From Dromaius novaehollandiae (taxonomy: Eukaryota > Chordata > Aves > Casuariiformes > Dromaiidae), in the NCBI RefSeq assembly GCF_036370855.1, contig NC_088101.1, positions 67,765,559-67,829,558 on the forward strand: a DNA stretch of 64,000 bases, given 5' to 3'. Positions 12,133-49,852 of the stretch are shown in pieces. A program made the position numbers and the translations under genes. The notes beneath the pieces were generated by a model. The model had not been told where the DNA came from. It ran no database searches and worked only from the letters and a program-made list of their open reading frames with translations. Each line of letters starts with the position of its first letter. Positions within the stretch are counted from its first letter, which is position 1.

Positions 12133-12156
12133 TGACCTCCGTCATGATGGAGGTCA
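12133..12156. repeat. 24-bp near-perfect palindrome with nuclear-receptor-like half-sites
   Basis: Left arm TGACCTCC (12133-12140), centre GTCATGAT, right arm GGAGGTCA (12149-12156). Only one base pair (12141/12148) breaks the symmetry, and the core TCATGA is itself a palindrome. The outer hexamers TGACCT and AGGTCA form an everted pair of nuclear-receptor half-sites 12 bp apart. Function is inference. Confidence 0.75.
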
Positions 12157-12444
12157 CCACTACAGGTAGCTTCCAGAAACCAGATGGCTCCTTCCACCCA
12201 GGCACGCTGCAAAAAGCAGTATGCAGTGGCAAGAGGACTGTCAAAGCAGTTACACACATCCACACAAACGTTAATCCACATCAGACCATTGGTTTGGAGC
12301 ACTACTCTGAAATTTGTAATCCCTAATCAGTAACCTGCACAGCACAGATACAAGACATTATCATCTGTAAAAAGGTAAACCAAACCCCTATTTCATCAAG
12401 AACTTTGTGTCAGTTATCTACTTTGTCGATATCAGATTTCACAC

Positions 12445-12480
12445 TTTATTTTTGAAGAAAAGTTTATTTTTGAAGAAAAA
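12445..12480 (+). repeat. 18-bp tandem duplication
   Basis: Two adjacent copies of an 18-mer beginning TTTATTTTTGAAG, identical except for the last base (G/A). It looks like a replication-slippage duplication. Confidence 0.85.
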
Positions 12481-12919
12481 GGTTTTGTCGTCATTGCAGA
12501 ATGCCGTCATTCTGCTTTGTATTACTGCAGATTGCCAGACTGTATCTTAGCAAATACTTAATCACAATGCCTGAAGTGACTTTTACACAAGCCAGACTAC
12601 AATGCTTATAAAATTCGAGCAGGGTAAAACTTTTCCCCAACTTCTCGCCCTAAGGGAAAAAGTAGATTCTGTATCATAAAAAGCGCTGGCATCAAGAGGC
12701 AGATTTGAAGTTACCTTTTCTGTATGTTGAGGTGCTTGTTTTCTCAATCTGGGGGGAAAAAAATCCACAAAATTAATATTAAACAACATGACAAATTCTT
12801 CTTGAAAATTCTCATTTTGAAGGCAAAGCACAGAAAAGCTTTTCATTAAGACCAAGACGAGTACTTAAAAAAAATCAGACGCAAGGTTTAAAGAAACCCT
12901 AATGATTCCTTCATGTTAA

Positions 12920-13225
12920 TATCTAATACTGCTGAATCTCTCCCTCACAGTTTTTGCAGTTCCCTATAACGTTCTTAACTCAATCACTGTGAATCCTCTA
13001 GCCACTGACCCCCAGCTTCCGCAGTGTACAATTGTTGGCATCGAGAGAATTGCGATGGAATTTGAAGAGGAAGCACACCCAACTGAGAACAAACAAAAAA
13101 AGTTCAAGTATAGGAAAAGAAGAAAAAAAAAAGCCCATATCAATAGATTACCAAGGAGTAAAAGGACCAGTCGAAGACAACAGGACACAAAGCAGCCATC
13201 TGTATCTTTTGGGTTTCATATATAG
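12920..13225 (+). other. Coding-like open stretch of unknown origin
   Basis: 101 sense codons between in-frame stops on the + strand. The middle reads NPLATDPQLPQCTIVGIERI, followed by a Glu-rich and then a very Lys/Arg-rich segment. There is no convincing ATG at its start. I do not recognise the protein. It could be a decayed exon, a fragment of an unknown repeat or chance. It is listed because the first half has a protein-like composition. Confidence 0.2.
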
Positions 13226-13339
13226 ATAAATAGTGCGTGGTGGGGGACATGTTTATGCAGGTAAATCTAGAGTTCACACAAGTACATTCTGCAACTACAT
13301 GCACACACAAGTATCATGCACACAGATCAGCAGCTGTAG

Positions 13340-13510
13340 TTGTCCAGATCTGCAGATGCAGTTGTACTGAATGGAGACAAAAAAGCCAAGTTTGAAATCC
13401 CTGCTGTCATGTTTGCCATCCTTGATGAGCACACCAGTGTGGATCTTGAGATCTTTTTTGCACATTCCATTTCACAGCACGAATACCTTGGCTGGATTAG
13501 CTCTAAATAG
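13340..13510 (+). pseudogene. Coding-like segment, possible decayed exon
   Basis: An open frame of 56 codons from just after a TAG (13337-13339) to a TAG at 13508-13510, without a start codon at its beginning. The translation contains NGDKKAKFEIPAVMFAILDE and EIFFAHSISQHEYLGWISSK, with a balanced, protein-like composition and mostly C, T or G at third codon positions in an AT-rich setting. The opposite strand is also open but reads less like a protein. An AG at 13346-13347 after TTGTCC could be a relic acceptor. I do not recognise the family. A remnant exon or retropseudogene is inference, and chance is possible. Confidence 0.25.
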
Positions 13511-16470
13511 ATTGGGTCAAATTCTACCAGAATTAGCAAAATCAAGAAGAAACACCAGAACAAACTGGTTCACTCAAAAAAGTCACTGGGCCCGAGACTG
13601 AATTAAAACTCATTCAGAAATTTTGGATAATTAATTATATGAATACATTTGTGGACAGCTTGCTATTAAAACAGATAATTTGAAGATAGAAAACATCGTA
13701 CATATAGATTTGTGCTTCTAACCTTAATACAGTTGTTGAAATAATTAAAATAGAACTATAAAGTTCTTTAAAAATTCTGATGATATAAGCACCCAGCTTT
13801 AAAGCTAGGTTTCTGTAAAGGACGGCCAATCAATTACAATTTATTATAAATGTCTTCATGTATTGATACAGCAATGAACAAATTAATGCAGTTGCTATAT
13901 TTATATGTCAAAGGCCTCAAGCAAAGTCATTCACAAGAAGCTACAGTAGAGAGTAACTGATAGAGGTAGGGATACAGAAGTGGTTTGAATGGCACCAAGT
14001 CACATGCTGCCTGTTGAATATATCTGTAGTGACTTACAGAAGCAGAGATTGACAAATTTCCCAGGAGACAAATTAGCAAATGATACAAAAGTATGTAAGT
14101 TATTTAAAAGCAGAAAAGATTTAAGGTTTATATGAACATAGATGAGAGAACATGACAGTAAATATAAATAAAAATGGATAATGACAAGCAAAGAATTTCT
14201 GTATTAGAAAAAAGTGGAAATTATATGGCTTCAAATTATGTGCATCATCTCAGGATAAAGACCTGCAGATCATTAAGGTCTGTAGGAACTTCTATTCAAT
14301 ATACCAACAGACAGGTAAAAAAACAAACAAACCCCTCGCTGCCGCCCCCATCTTTCTTCTATCCCCTGCCCCACAGCCCTAGAAACAGCACAGAGAGATT
14401 ACAGAAAGTAATCTTAAAACTTACAGTTCATCTTATTTAACACTGACTCGCTCAAGCTATACAGCAGAATTTCCAGGTTCTGAGAAAAATTGCAAACTAA
14501 TTAAGGATCTGGGAAAATACACAAAAAAAAGGTAAGTGACACTAGAATACAAAAGCAATAGTGCCTGGAAAAGATGACAGCAAAGTTTTAGTCACCTTTT
14601 TTCATGCTTGAACAAGCAAAAAATTTGAAAGATGACAAATTCTTTTATCAATTCTTTTTCAGACAGTGCGCAGTTAGCCTGCAAGTTTGCTTCTACAGAG
14701 AGCCAAGACTTCCTAAGCTTACTTTTACTTAGCATACATAATTCCTGTTGATATTCAACAAGGGAGGGGAAAAAAACCCCCCAAAACAACAGACTGTAAC
14801 CCCTCATGTTTTTGGCTTCACACTAAGTGTGCACTACTGGATATTAGAAGTAAATTTTCGCTACATGCATGCTAGTCCCCAAACTGGAGTCTGTACCATT
14901 TGCTATGCTCCTCAAAAGCACGCACCACCACAGCGAAAGGTAAACTACCTGTCCCAGTTCTGTAATCTTAATGTTCTGAAATGGCAACATTCGGTGTAAT
15001 CCTCCTGTCCTTTTCCTCTAGCCAAATAATTTCACACCATTTTTGTTTTAAGCCTTTATTCCAGATTGTAACAAGATTTATTATTCAGACTACCTGCATA
15101 GCTAATTGCCGAGGTTTACATGGAGAGATTTTTTTTTTATCTGTACTACTTCATGTAGGATCAGCACCATCCCACACCCTCTGTTTCTTCCAAATATACC
15201 AACACTGAAGATTAGCAAGCGACCCTTCCTTTTTGCCAAACCTCAGAAAGGATCTATTGTATATTGTCTTCTAGAAGAGTCTGAGTCAACTGCAGTCCAT
15301 TTCTGGAATGATAAAGTCATCTTTAAAATAATTTTGAAATGTAACCTGCCCATACTGTCCCTGTTACAAACAGCAGAAATTTATCTGCTCTACCAGTGTT
15401 TAATTTTTATGTGTTTTAAATTGTAAGAGCTGCATTTACCTGTGCAGATGTTTCAAGAAAATCTATAATGCTTCCTTATAATCTATTTAAATCACCAAAT
15501 CCCCCTTCCTCGCTCTCACCACACCTTCTTAGCAACCAATTCTGGCCCCTTTGCTGTTTTAAAACGTAACTAGCAGCTTTTGCACTAGCTTAGTACAAAA
15601 CTAGCAGTACTTCTACAATGGTAGGAATTTCTACCACTGCAAAGTCTCTCTCTGCTGTGTCCACTTCCCATCTCTTTTCACGTCGCAGAAACTTTTGTTT
15701 TTTACTGTCTCATTTGTGCTTGCAAGCCAAGGAGATAATTTCCTGTCAGCACTTGTGGCCCTACTAGAGTATTCTCTCAAAGCAAGAAAAAAAGCTAGCT
15801 TGCTAAATTTCTGCAGATCTAATTATTAACCAACCCAAAGAAATATCAGACAGTCTGCGCCTAAGGAACAGGATGAAAATAAATCAGATAAACTAGTTGT
15901 AATAATACAGTTGCTAAAGTTAAACAATTAAACACAGTTCATTTTTTCTTATTTAATAAATAATATCAAAAAGTGAACCGGTTCTTTTTTTTCTTTTACA
16001 TTATTGGAAAAAACAGTCTCTTGTCTAACTCCAGCAATTATACAAGCCATAACGAAACAGATTTAGATTTGGAGACCAGCTTTTTGGGTGGACATTCTAC
16101 ATCCCGTTTAATTGGAGTCCAGTGCGCATAGCCTCATAACTACTGATGACTTCTCCACTCCTGGGCTTGGTCTTCTTTTTTGTTGTTCTGCTTCCATTGA
16201 TGACCTCACTGTTCTTTTGCCCCCACCCCCCCAAAACAAACTTATTCCATGTATAACATTGAAAAAATCTGCAAAAACATGGCAAATTCCAACATCTGAT
16301 CAAATCATAACTACCTTTATGCTATCATCATACAGATGTTCAATTATATTTGCTGCATCAACAGTAGCATGGCATTTTATCTTTAGCATAAAAAAATGAA
16401 ACCAGATATTATATGCACATACACACAGAGAGTACACTTGACAAAAACACTTCTTTGTGGTTTACATTTC

Positions 16471-19400
16471 ACTTTTATTTATTCCTCAAAACTGCCCATA
16501 TTGCAGGGTTTTTTTTCTTGATGAAATATGGAACTGAGCAATTAATTCTACAAAATTATGGTAAAAACTTGCTCAATTTTCTACCTTATTGCTAAGAAAC
16601 TTTACAGGTGCACAGTTTGTAAAAATAACCCTTTTAAGACTGAATGTATACACATGCTACAGGATTAGGAAAAAAAAATAGAGAGAAATTAGCATAGCAC
16701 CTCCATATGGGGCAAATGCAGTGCTGAACGTAGACAAATGTTAACAAAGTTAGAACTGCTCATTTATTTTACAACTTTTTTTTTATAAAGGGAAGAAATC
16801 GTTCAGTCCTAAAAGGGTTAAGTAGAAACCCTAATATACTCCTTTTTCTAACAAAGCTGCCACTCAATCCCACAGTACAGTGCTTGAAAACAAACTCAAA
16901 AGTCTGGCACAGGAAAGTATACACATTTGTTCAGTACTCATAAACACAGCTGCTTTTGAAAGAAAGTAAATAATATGGTTAATAATTGAAGAGCATTTAG
17001 TTTCAAAATGGACACCTCTATGGAGTCATTTAGTCTACAGTGGGTAGCTTACTGATGATAGCTAATTTGTTTCACTTGGCATTAATATTATGTGTATGGG
17101 GAATTCACAGATTTATTTCTTCAGTTCATGCCCTTCTCAGGTAACCATTCTGATCTTATAAGTCTGTGCAATAAAAAGGATAGAATATCATTATTAACAC
17201 AGTTGTGGGAAACCTTCAGGGGTAAATAATTAGGAAAAACATCAGCAGCAGGTTATTAAAGACTATGCTAGTGTTGAATTCTGAAATGCGGTTCCAAACA
17301 AAAAGAAAACAAGAAAAGGCATAGCTAAATCTGAGCACTTAATTTGCTTTTTCATCCTAAAGTTGGAACTAGAACAACATTCTGAACACAGACTCATTTT
17401 CTATGTATATAGAATAAACAGCAGACTTAACAGCTAAACTTGAACAGTTATAATAGTTTCATACTGAAACATTCTAAAAGTAGTTTAATCAAAATCTTTA
17501 GATATTGTTAATATCATGAAAATTGATTAACAGCTCACAAGGCCAATAAATGTAACAATATCACCCCACAGGAAAAAAGTTCAGGAAGATAACATATCTG
17601 AACAACTGGACATCTTAACAACAGTACGGACTTGGAAGACCATTTCTGTACTATGAATTACCTACTGGCAACAATGGAGCCACAAGCTCAAGGAAAAATA
17701 CAGGGTTTAAAATGGTCTTGTAAGCAGAATTTAATAACTTTTTTTCACCCACTAGGCTGTAGTGTGTAAAACAGCAGAAATTAGGCTAAGTAGTTAGATG
17801 CTTTACAAGTCAAAGAATATTATAATATAGTCTATTGGGCAAACTTATTGCAAGAAAAGAAACTGAATATAAAAAGTATTGCATTTATATGTAAAAATTT
17901 TAAGATAATGAATATAAAAGCAGGTGTCAAGTTCTGAAAAGCTATTTAAAATATTCTTTGAAGGTTAAAAGGCTTGTTATGGTTTACCTACTGTGTGTAT
18001 ATAATGTCTTGTTCTTGAATATCCTTCTAAATCTGATACATACCACTTATTTTAATTCTCAGTCTAATTAGTGCTGAAAAACTGTGGCCCTTGAATGAAG
18101 CCATATTGTAAGATACTTACTTATGTGCTTCTAACAAAAACACTGTGAAATGATTCCTGCCACAAAACAATTAAAAGAAAGTTACATAGCACATACAGAA
18201 GTAAACAGATTTGCAAGTAAATGCCAGTAAACAGTTTAAAACAGAGATAAGGCCACAATGAATTCTGCCCTTGGTCACTGAAACAGAGATGAGGTGAGGC
18301 AGTATTCACTAGTGCTAAGAACCAGCATTGTGACTATGTCATGGGAATAAGTATCGTAATACAGAATAGCAAATATGAAGGCCTGTGGTGGAATACAAGC
18401 ACATTTTAGAAGGACAGTGGCACTGATTTAAACTATTAGCTAAATGTGTTTTGTAACTGATTTCTTCCTTTAACCACATTGTCTTCAAGATATACAAAAC
18501 ATGTTCAACGGAGCACTGAAGCAAGCATTAGAACGGAGCATTGCAGCAGACAAACATGGTGCAGAGAAAATGCTTTAAAATGGTGGTGGTGTTGAAACTG
18601 GAATAAGTGGTCAGAAAATAACCCTATGAAAATGGTCAACAGATAAGCCCAAAGGCAATGCACTATAGAAAGCCACAGGTTCACATTTATACTGCAGTTG
18701 TGGCTCTTGCTTCAGGGTACAGTAAAGGCTGAACACACCATAAAAATTGTATTTTGGCTTTTAAAGAGGATGATCACACTATCAGAACTTGTCCTATGAG
18801 TCTATGCCTAGTTCTGTGACTACAAATGAACTACTGGGATATATTTTCAAACACAAATGAAGCAGGCAGGTTTACAAGGAGGGATAAAACATGGCAAGGT
18901 CAAAGTGAAAAACAAACACAACAACCAACAAAGTCAAAGTGCAAATGAGCCTTACATTTATGATGGAGAGAAGACTTGAACATTGCACAAGCTGTTGGCA
19001 GGGAAAGAGAAATCCACAGGAAATAAGGATGGGAGGAGTTGACATCTTGATAGTGCTTTTACAGTTTTCTATTTGCCCATTTCTAAGTAATAAAATTTAC
19101 TTCTAGTTATTATGGTATGATCACTTCACAATGAAAGCACGTTCTCAATACAAGTCTTACACCAAAGTCTGGCCTAATTTACTCAACAGTATGAAGAAAA
19201 ACATGCTTTTCGTGATTCTCGGTGATGAAGGGCATCACCTACCAATCCCATTTGTAGCACATACTTCTCATGATATTTTAGTTACATGCCAACAAGACAG
19301 AAGACATGCTGCCAAATGAAGTTATTGGGAACATTCCACTTCTGAAATAAAACATTTAACTTACACTTAATACAAATTATGTACAAGATTAGAAAACCTG

Positions 19401-20353
19401 AACAGATCCTGAAACATTTTCTGATGCAATATGACTGAGCAAGGAAGAGGGGGAGAAACCCAGTAACAACCCTTCAAAAACACCAACGTATGCCTGTGAC
19501 ATGAACAATCATTAACATGACTGCTTGAGATGCCACTTTAAAAAAACCTCATGTAATGTTAGAACCTCATGAATTATCACTATAAATACATATTTTAAAA
19601 AAAGAAAACAGAAATAACTATTAACAATGACTGAAAACAGAGCACTAAAGTTAACATACATTGCATGTATTGCAGGCAAGGCAGAGGCATTTTTTAAAGC
19701 TTTTGCACAGACTTCATATAATCTTAAAAAAAATATGCTGGCCTTTACAAGGTTCTACTTGCTGAAATAAAAACAATTTCAGTTCATAAAAAGTCACAAG
19801 ACTTCAGTTTAAAAAAAGGAACAGTTCCAGCCACAGACCAAAAATATATATATATTTTTTTAAACTGGAAGAGTATGGTAATTAGATTATACAAGCATGG
19901 TCAGGCTTGGAACCTGAATATACTTCAGAGCAAAAGCTCAGAGGAAAAAAAAATATAAACTATTTGGTAACAAAAGTGTACTATATGTTGTGATACAAAA
20001 AAGGTATGGTGAAAATGTACCTTTTATACTAAAGCTTATACAAGTTCCTTGGTCCATAAAAACTATGCTGCGTTCATGTTTTCTAGTTTGCTCAACATGT
20101 ATCCCAGCCACATTTTTAGTTCTTGCCCATTAAAAAAAACAGCTGAAAAATAGATTTTCAATAAAGTTCTTATGTTTCGGATGTATTCTTTTTTATTGTG
20201 GCTTCTATATTTAAGATCAGCACTTGCAGGTAACAAGGTTCAAATAACATCACCTAAAACGGAAAGGTGTTTTCCCATGAAACCACAAAAATTGTTCAGT
20301 TCTCTTGAATGTAGCACTTAAAAGTCAGTTAAAGTCCAAACAAACAACGGTAG
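16471..20353 (-). other. RBPJ: Probable RBPJ 3' UTR and immediate downstream sequence (end uncertain)
   Basis: Follows the RBPJ stop codon on the - strand. It has no coding exons and many stops. Family knowledge: RBPJ transcripts usually carry a long 3' UTR. Candidate - strand AATAAA signals (TTTATT on +) lie at 20192-20197 (about 160 nt after the stop), 17112-17117, and as an overlapping pair at 16474-16483. I cannot tell which are used, so the lower boundary is a guess. Confidence 0.35.
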
Positions 20354-44481
<24,128 letters not shown>

Positions 44482-45258
44482 CTGAAAAAAAAAAAAAAGT
44501 GCTAATTTAAAACAAAAACATTTAGTCATAGTTTTATAGTGAAATATAATCCCAATTCTACAATTTCTGAATATGTATTATAAGTTGGTATATTTTCTTT
44601 GTAATTTCCTAGATAAAACACTATTAAAATACCAACCACCTCCTTGCAACAGCTCTTCCCACAACTGCAGAGGCATTTTTTATTCAAAACACCAGATAAC
44701 CTTCTTTCCTAAACATCTACAGAAAACAAATGTTTCTTTGATATGTTATTTTAACGCTAAGCAAGTCTTCCATTTATTTCCAGCTTATAAGCCAATAAAA
44801 AAAAAATGCCCCCACCAACTCATTCTTTTTTTATTATACTTTCAGCTAGAGTAGCATTTAGTTTCTTCTAAATTGCTTTTGGATAGTGCAGATATTACAG
44901 CTAAAAACAGTTATTATCAACATACAGAAATTAGCAGACTCTTCCCTGATTCTGAGTTGGCAAAACAGAGCGAATGCTTCCCATCAGGACAATTTCTCAG
45001 AAATTGGTTTCTCCTCAGCGATTTCTTACAGAAAGGATGACAACATATTTCATACGTGCTGGTACAGACATATAAGAAACAGTATCTCCTACAAAACATA
45101 GCCAAGCATGATCTAAAAATATCCTGCTACACATCTAATGTTATTTACCCCGAAGTGTTTTCAGACAGCTGTATTTTTCCTGCAGTCCTTCAACACTGCC
45201 CTTGAGAGAATACCCTCCTTGGACTAGGACCGTCCAGAAGAGTCTGAGCTTTCATAAG

Positions 45259-45302
45259 ACAATGAATTCACACAGGACAGACAATGAATTCACACAGGAC
45301 AG
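45259..45302 (+). repeat. 22-bp perfect tandem duplication
   Basis: Two identical adjacent 22-mers (45259-45280 and 45281-45302), beginning ACAATGAATTCACACAGG. The identity suggests a recent duplication. Confidence 0.95.
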
Positions 45303-48300
45303 AAACATTTTCACTCGCAAAGATGCCCCCAAGCAGATTAAACCAAAACTGTCAGGTAAAAGATCTGACAAAAGTCTGCACCCAACAAATGCGTATCTGC
45401 TGTTCAACCTGGTAAGGAAGTATAACCACAAACTAAAACGAGGACAAAAAAGAAATGCACATCAGCTTTAAGACAAGCATCTAGCAGGCTTAGCTTAACA
45501 CCTTTCTCCCTAAAAATAAACTGAGGCACAAGAGACAGAGCCTCTGCTGACAGTGTTCATAAGCATCTCTCTGACTTGCCAAGCTCTTTGATAAACTGGC
45601 ATATATTTCCCTTTATGCCTCCTGGATAATGAAATAAACCCTCCTCTAATATCTCCCTACAACAGAGATGGATGCTCCCTGGAAGCAGCAGCCCCCACTG
45701 CTGGGGACAGTTAAATGCTGCCACAAGAAGCTCCCCCATCTATGCAGTGGGTCTGTCCTGAACACTGTGGCAATTGGTTGCAGAAGTATTTGATACATTC
45801 CTATTTCATCTCGGTACTTCTAGAAATGTACCAAGTAAAAATACAGAGTTAATGCAATGTACAGAGTTAAGCAGAATAGCACTCTCCTCATAAGACGACA
45901 ACATTCAGCAAGTTTTAACTCTATTCTTAAAGACTTAAGAAACTTGTCTTCTAAAGTGCCATGGTCCAGTCTACACAGAGGAATTAAATAAATAGTTTTA
46001 ATCTATATGAAGATAATGAAATCAAAATGTATTTTTACTAGGGGCTCAAGTTCATGTTTTCCTTTGTTGGTGTTAGTGTACCGCCCACTTGTTTGACCCG
46101 TGTATTTTAGAAACCATTCAAAAGACTGTATTTTCAGTTTAAATGAAATTAAAATTCTTGCTGAAAGATTTATTTTTATGCATTTTAAATTTCAAGGCCT
46201 ACTGAACATGTATTTCATTTATATTTTTCATTGTCGTATGCATATGCTGCCTTGTCCTAATGTAACTTAGGAACATAACTAAAAAAACTCAATTTTGCAG
46301 TTACATGGATAGACAGACACTACCAAGAGGAAGGTTATATCCCAGCACCTTTCTGCATCTAGCACTTATGTCTTCAGGATCTGCCTAACTTCATCTCCCC
46401 AGCACATCATGTACCTTTGATTTTCCTTCACTAACAGTGTAAGTAGGCTCCCCCTGCAGTACTATCTATAAAATTAGTTATTGCTCTCCCCTGAAGACCA
46501 AGGATCACCTCTGGCAGAGGATTCACCCATCTGCGAATCACCTTGACTAGACAACAGATTACCTTTAATCAAGACTCTACGGACAAACAAAAGAAACTGA
46601 AGATTAGCTGCACAGTTTTACATAGAACTACATTCTTTGTTTCAATCCCTCTGCACAGTTTAATTCACACAGAAAGAAAAAAAAAAAGGTAGTTATATTT
46701 GGAGCAAAGGAGGTATTACACACACTACACTTGCAGTGTGGCCTACAAACCCAATCCAAGATGAGGACACTAGTATGCCAGAAGCTGCATGACACGAAGT
46801 CCCAGACAAAACCTTATGTTCTGCTCATGTATAACTCTTGAGTTCAGCACATTTATTCCCTTGCATGTACACTTATTACTGCCTAAAAAGAGCTTTAATA
46901 ACAAGGTATCTATATAAAACAGTTGCAATTTTTTAATGGAAGGAATTAAATCTTTTTCTTTAGTCAAATTCTCAACATTCAGCTCAGAAAAAAAAGTACC
47001 CACATCTCCATTCTTTCAATGCAGAACTAAAGCACTAAGTCATCTTTGGACCAAGGATGGTCAGCTACTTTTTTCTCAGTAATCTCATCTGAACTGATGA
47101 CTGGTTGCTGTGTATCCTATTCTTCGGTATCAATAAGCAGCACATTCCCCTACTACCTCAAAGTCTTCACAAGGATCCCATAAATGGTCTTCAGAAGCAA
47201 AACCTCTAGGTTTTGACTTACAAGGCACTTAAAGTAGTAGAAATCTGGACAGTAGTAACAATATTTTAGTAAAAGCTAATGTGACTTTTCAAAAGGAAAG
47301 TCATGTATCATAAAGAATTATTTAAATAAGTGACCAATACGTACATGGGTAAGGTTGACTGGCAAAGCATTTTTAGGCATCCAGAAGAAAAAAATCTCAC
47401 TTGTTCAAAGACAGCAACAGTCAAAGTTAGAATTCAAGAATTAAGAATGGAATAGAAAACACAGCAAATAAACATTAGTATGTCACAGCATTATTCCATC
47501 ATACATCCATAATTCTAAATACTCCCTGAAGTGCATGGTAAACCATAATGAAGGAGGTTATCTCAGCATAAGAAAGGATACCAGGAAAGTAAATAAGGAT
47601 GGTCAATAGTTTTCATATGCAATAGGCTGAGACCCCTTAGCCTTTTGCAAGCAAGAGAGCGTGAGAGAGAAGGGACAAACAGATGTAAAGGCCTGTAAGA
47701 ACCATTAATGGTGTGCAGAAGGTGACAAGCAGGTGGCTATTCATTAGTTCTCAGAAGCACAGGAATTATACAATAAACCTTATGTCTGGAAGTTTCATTC
47801 TAAAACAAAAAGACTTCTCACCTTAAAAAAAAAAAAAAAAGAAAAAAATACAAAAACACCCACAATACAAGTAAGTTGTGCAGCATATTGCTAAAGGATA
47901 TTATTGAGGTAAAGAAAGGATTAAAAAAATCATACAAAAGTCTTGTACAGAACTCCATCAGTTTCCATTAAGTGTAATGATTATTTATAATCTTATTCTC
48001 AGGAAGACCTAAGCCATGATTTACCAGCAGCAAGAAAGTTACCAGAAAGAGAGAACTGTCTAGATTTACCCTGCCTTTCATCTTCTTTCCCTAATTGGCC
48101 ATTACCGATAGCTAGCAGGCATGGTCCAGTAAGCAGGCACTTACAAACGCCCTGTATTACACAGCAATCTGCTTTCTGCAGCACTTGCGTCCTGGAGGTC
48201 AGAATTACTGCCAAATTTTCGGTCACACTGCAGAAATCAAGATACACAAACATGATATGAGAATAAAAAAGAATTTAGTATTACATGTATTGTGTTTAAC

Positions 48301-49852
48301 AGTTCATTTGTTTATTTTGTCCATACATTTTCAATCTGATGTAGATACCTGTATCAACAATGCAAACTGAAGTGCAGAAGCTATCAGTGGAGAAACCACA
48401 TTTTTTTCTGATCACACAGAAGAGTAAGAGGCTTTTTAATTTTTGTGACGTCAAGACAGCCAGTTTGAGAGTGCAAGCACATTATCTACAGTTTTGTACT
48501 AAATGACATTGAAATACCCACAATCATAGATTGTACAAACCTCTGTACTTGGCTGGCATAGTGATGAATGAGCCAGGTCAGACATTTCAAGGTTACCTCT
48601 GAGTTGACAGAGCCTGCAATATTTTCATTGAGTAGCTTTGCCTGGATTTTGCTGGAATTTCTTTTTATATTCAGCTTTTTTTTCCCTTCCTCCTCTTCAT
48701 TTACATCTCAAAAGTATGCAGATTTACAGATTAAAAAAATATATATATACAGGAGTGGAAACTACATATGTGTCACAGTTTTATTCCTATAGTGATTATT
48801 AAACAAGCTAAATATACATAATTTCAAGTCCTAATTATAAGTCCATTCTTAAAGTCTTATTTGAATGTTCTCCACCATTTCACTTCCTCTTTTTTTTATT
48901 GTACTATTCAAGACTAAGCACTGTTTCAGGTGTACTATATTGGAATGCTGGACATACAGGCAAGTTGCCATTTCAGTTCACAAAACTAATTCAGACAAAC
49001 AGTATTTTTATTAGTATTTCCCTAATATACTGCACTGCAAACTTGAATGTGAGCATTAGTCCAACCACAATGACGCGCTGTTGTATCTAGTTGTATTTGT
49101 TCCAATAATTCTTTTCCCAGTCCTGTATTTTCTCCAGCCACAAGCTTATATCCTATTAGTTCATGAATTTTATGTCTTCTGATACTTTGCAGAAATTAAT
49201 TTCACTGCTACATTTTTCACTGTAGAAATAACTTTATTGACACATCACATCCCAGATCATTCTTTTGCTCCAAAGCCCATCCTTTTCATGTAGCAAGTGC
49301 CAGTTTACCATTCAGACTTCTATTGAAACAGAATGGGAAGTTAATTTTCTTTATTTCTTTTTAACTTATTACAAAATTATACCTGACCGCCCCTCAAGTA
49401 ACATTAACCTTATAAATACACTGAGCAGCTTTGCTAAAACTTTCAATCTTCATGGGTTATTAAAAAAAAAAAAAAAACACAAGATATAGGATAAGGTCCC
49501 AGTATTTTCAGAAAATGTCACATTTCCAGGTCTTTTTTTAAATTCTGAGATCAGGAACACTACATACTATGCTGACTTTTGTACTGCTGCAGGAGCATGA
49601 ATTTCCACTATTCTTTTGCAGCATCTACACAGGAGCACAAACACAAATCAAATCTATCAGTTATTATACGCCACTAACAAAAGTACTTAACTTTTTTCTG
49701 TTATACAATATTGCTTTCTGCTGCTAAACTTAACAGTTTGGGCTGAAACTTTCTTTGACAGTGTTACACCTCAAGCCAGCTTTGAAAGGAAAAATTTCAG
49801 TCAAGATAGTTTTGCCATTTGCAAGAACAAAACTATATATATATATAAAAAT

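Larger units (their letters stand above)
4111..16470. other. CCKAR-RBPJ intergenic region, no gene recognised
   Basis: About 12 kb between the two convergent genes. ORFs here are short, overlap on both strands and resemble no protein I recognise. Weaker GC-enriched patches occur near 5380-5740, 6550-6850 and 9170-9260. Notable elements listed separately are a poly-A tract (11732), a palindrome (12133), an 18-bp tandem duplication (12445) and two coding-like stretches near 13 kb. I see no CR1 end or other transposon here. Confidence 0.5.
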
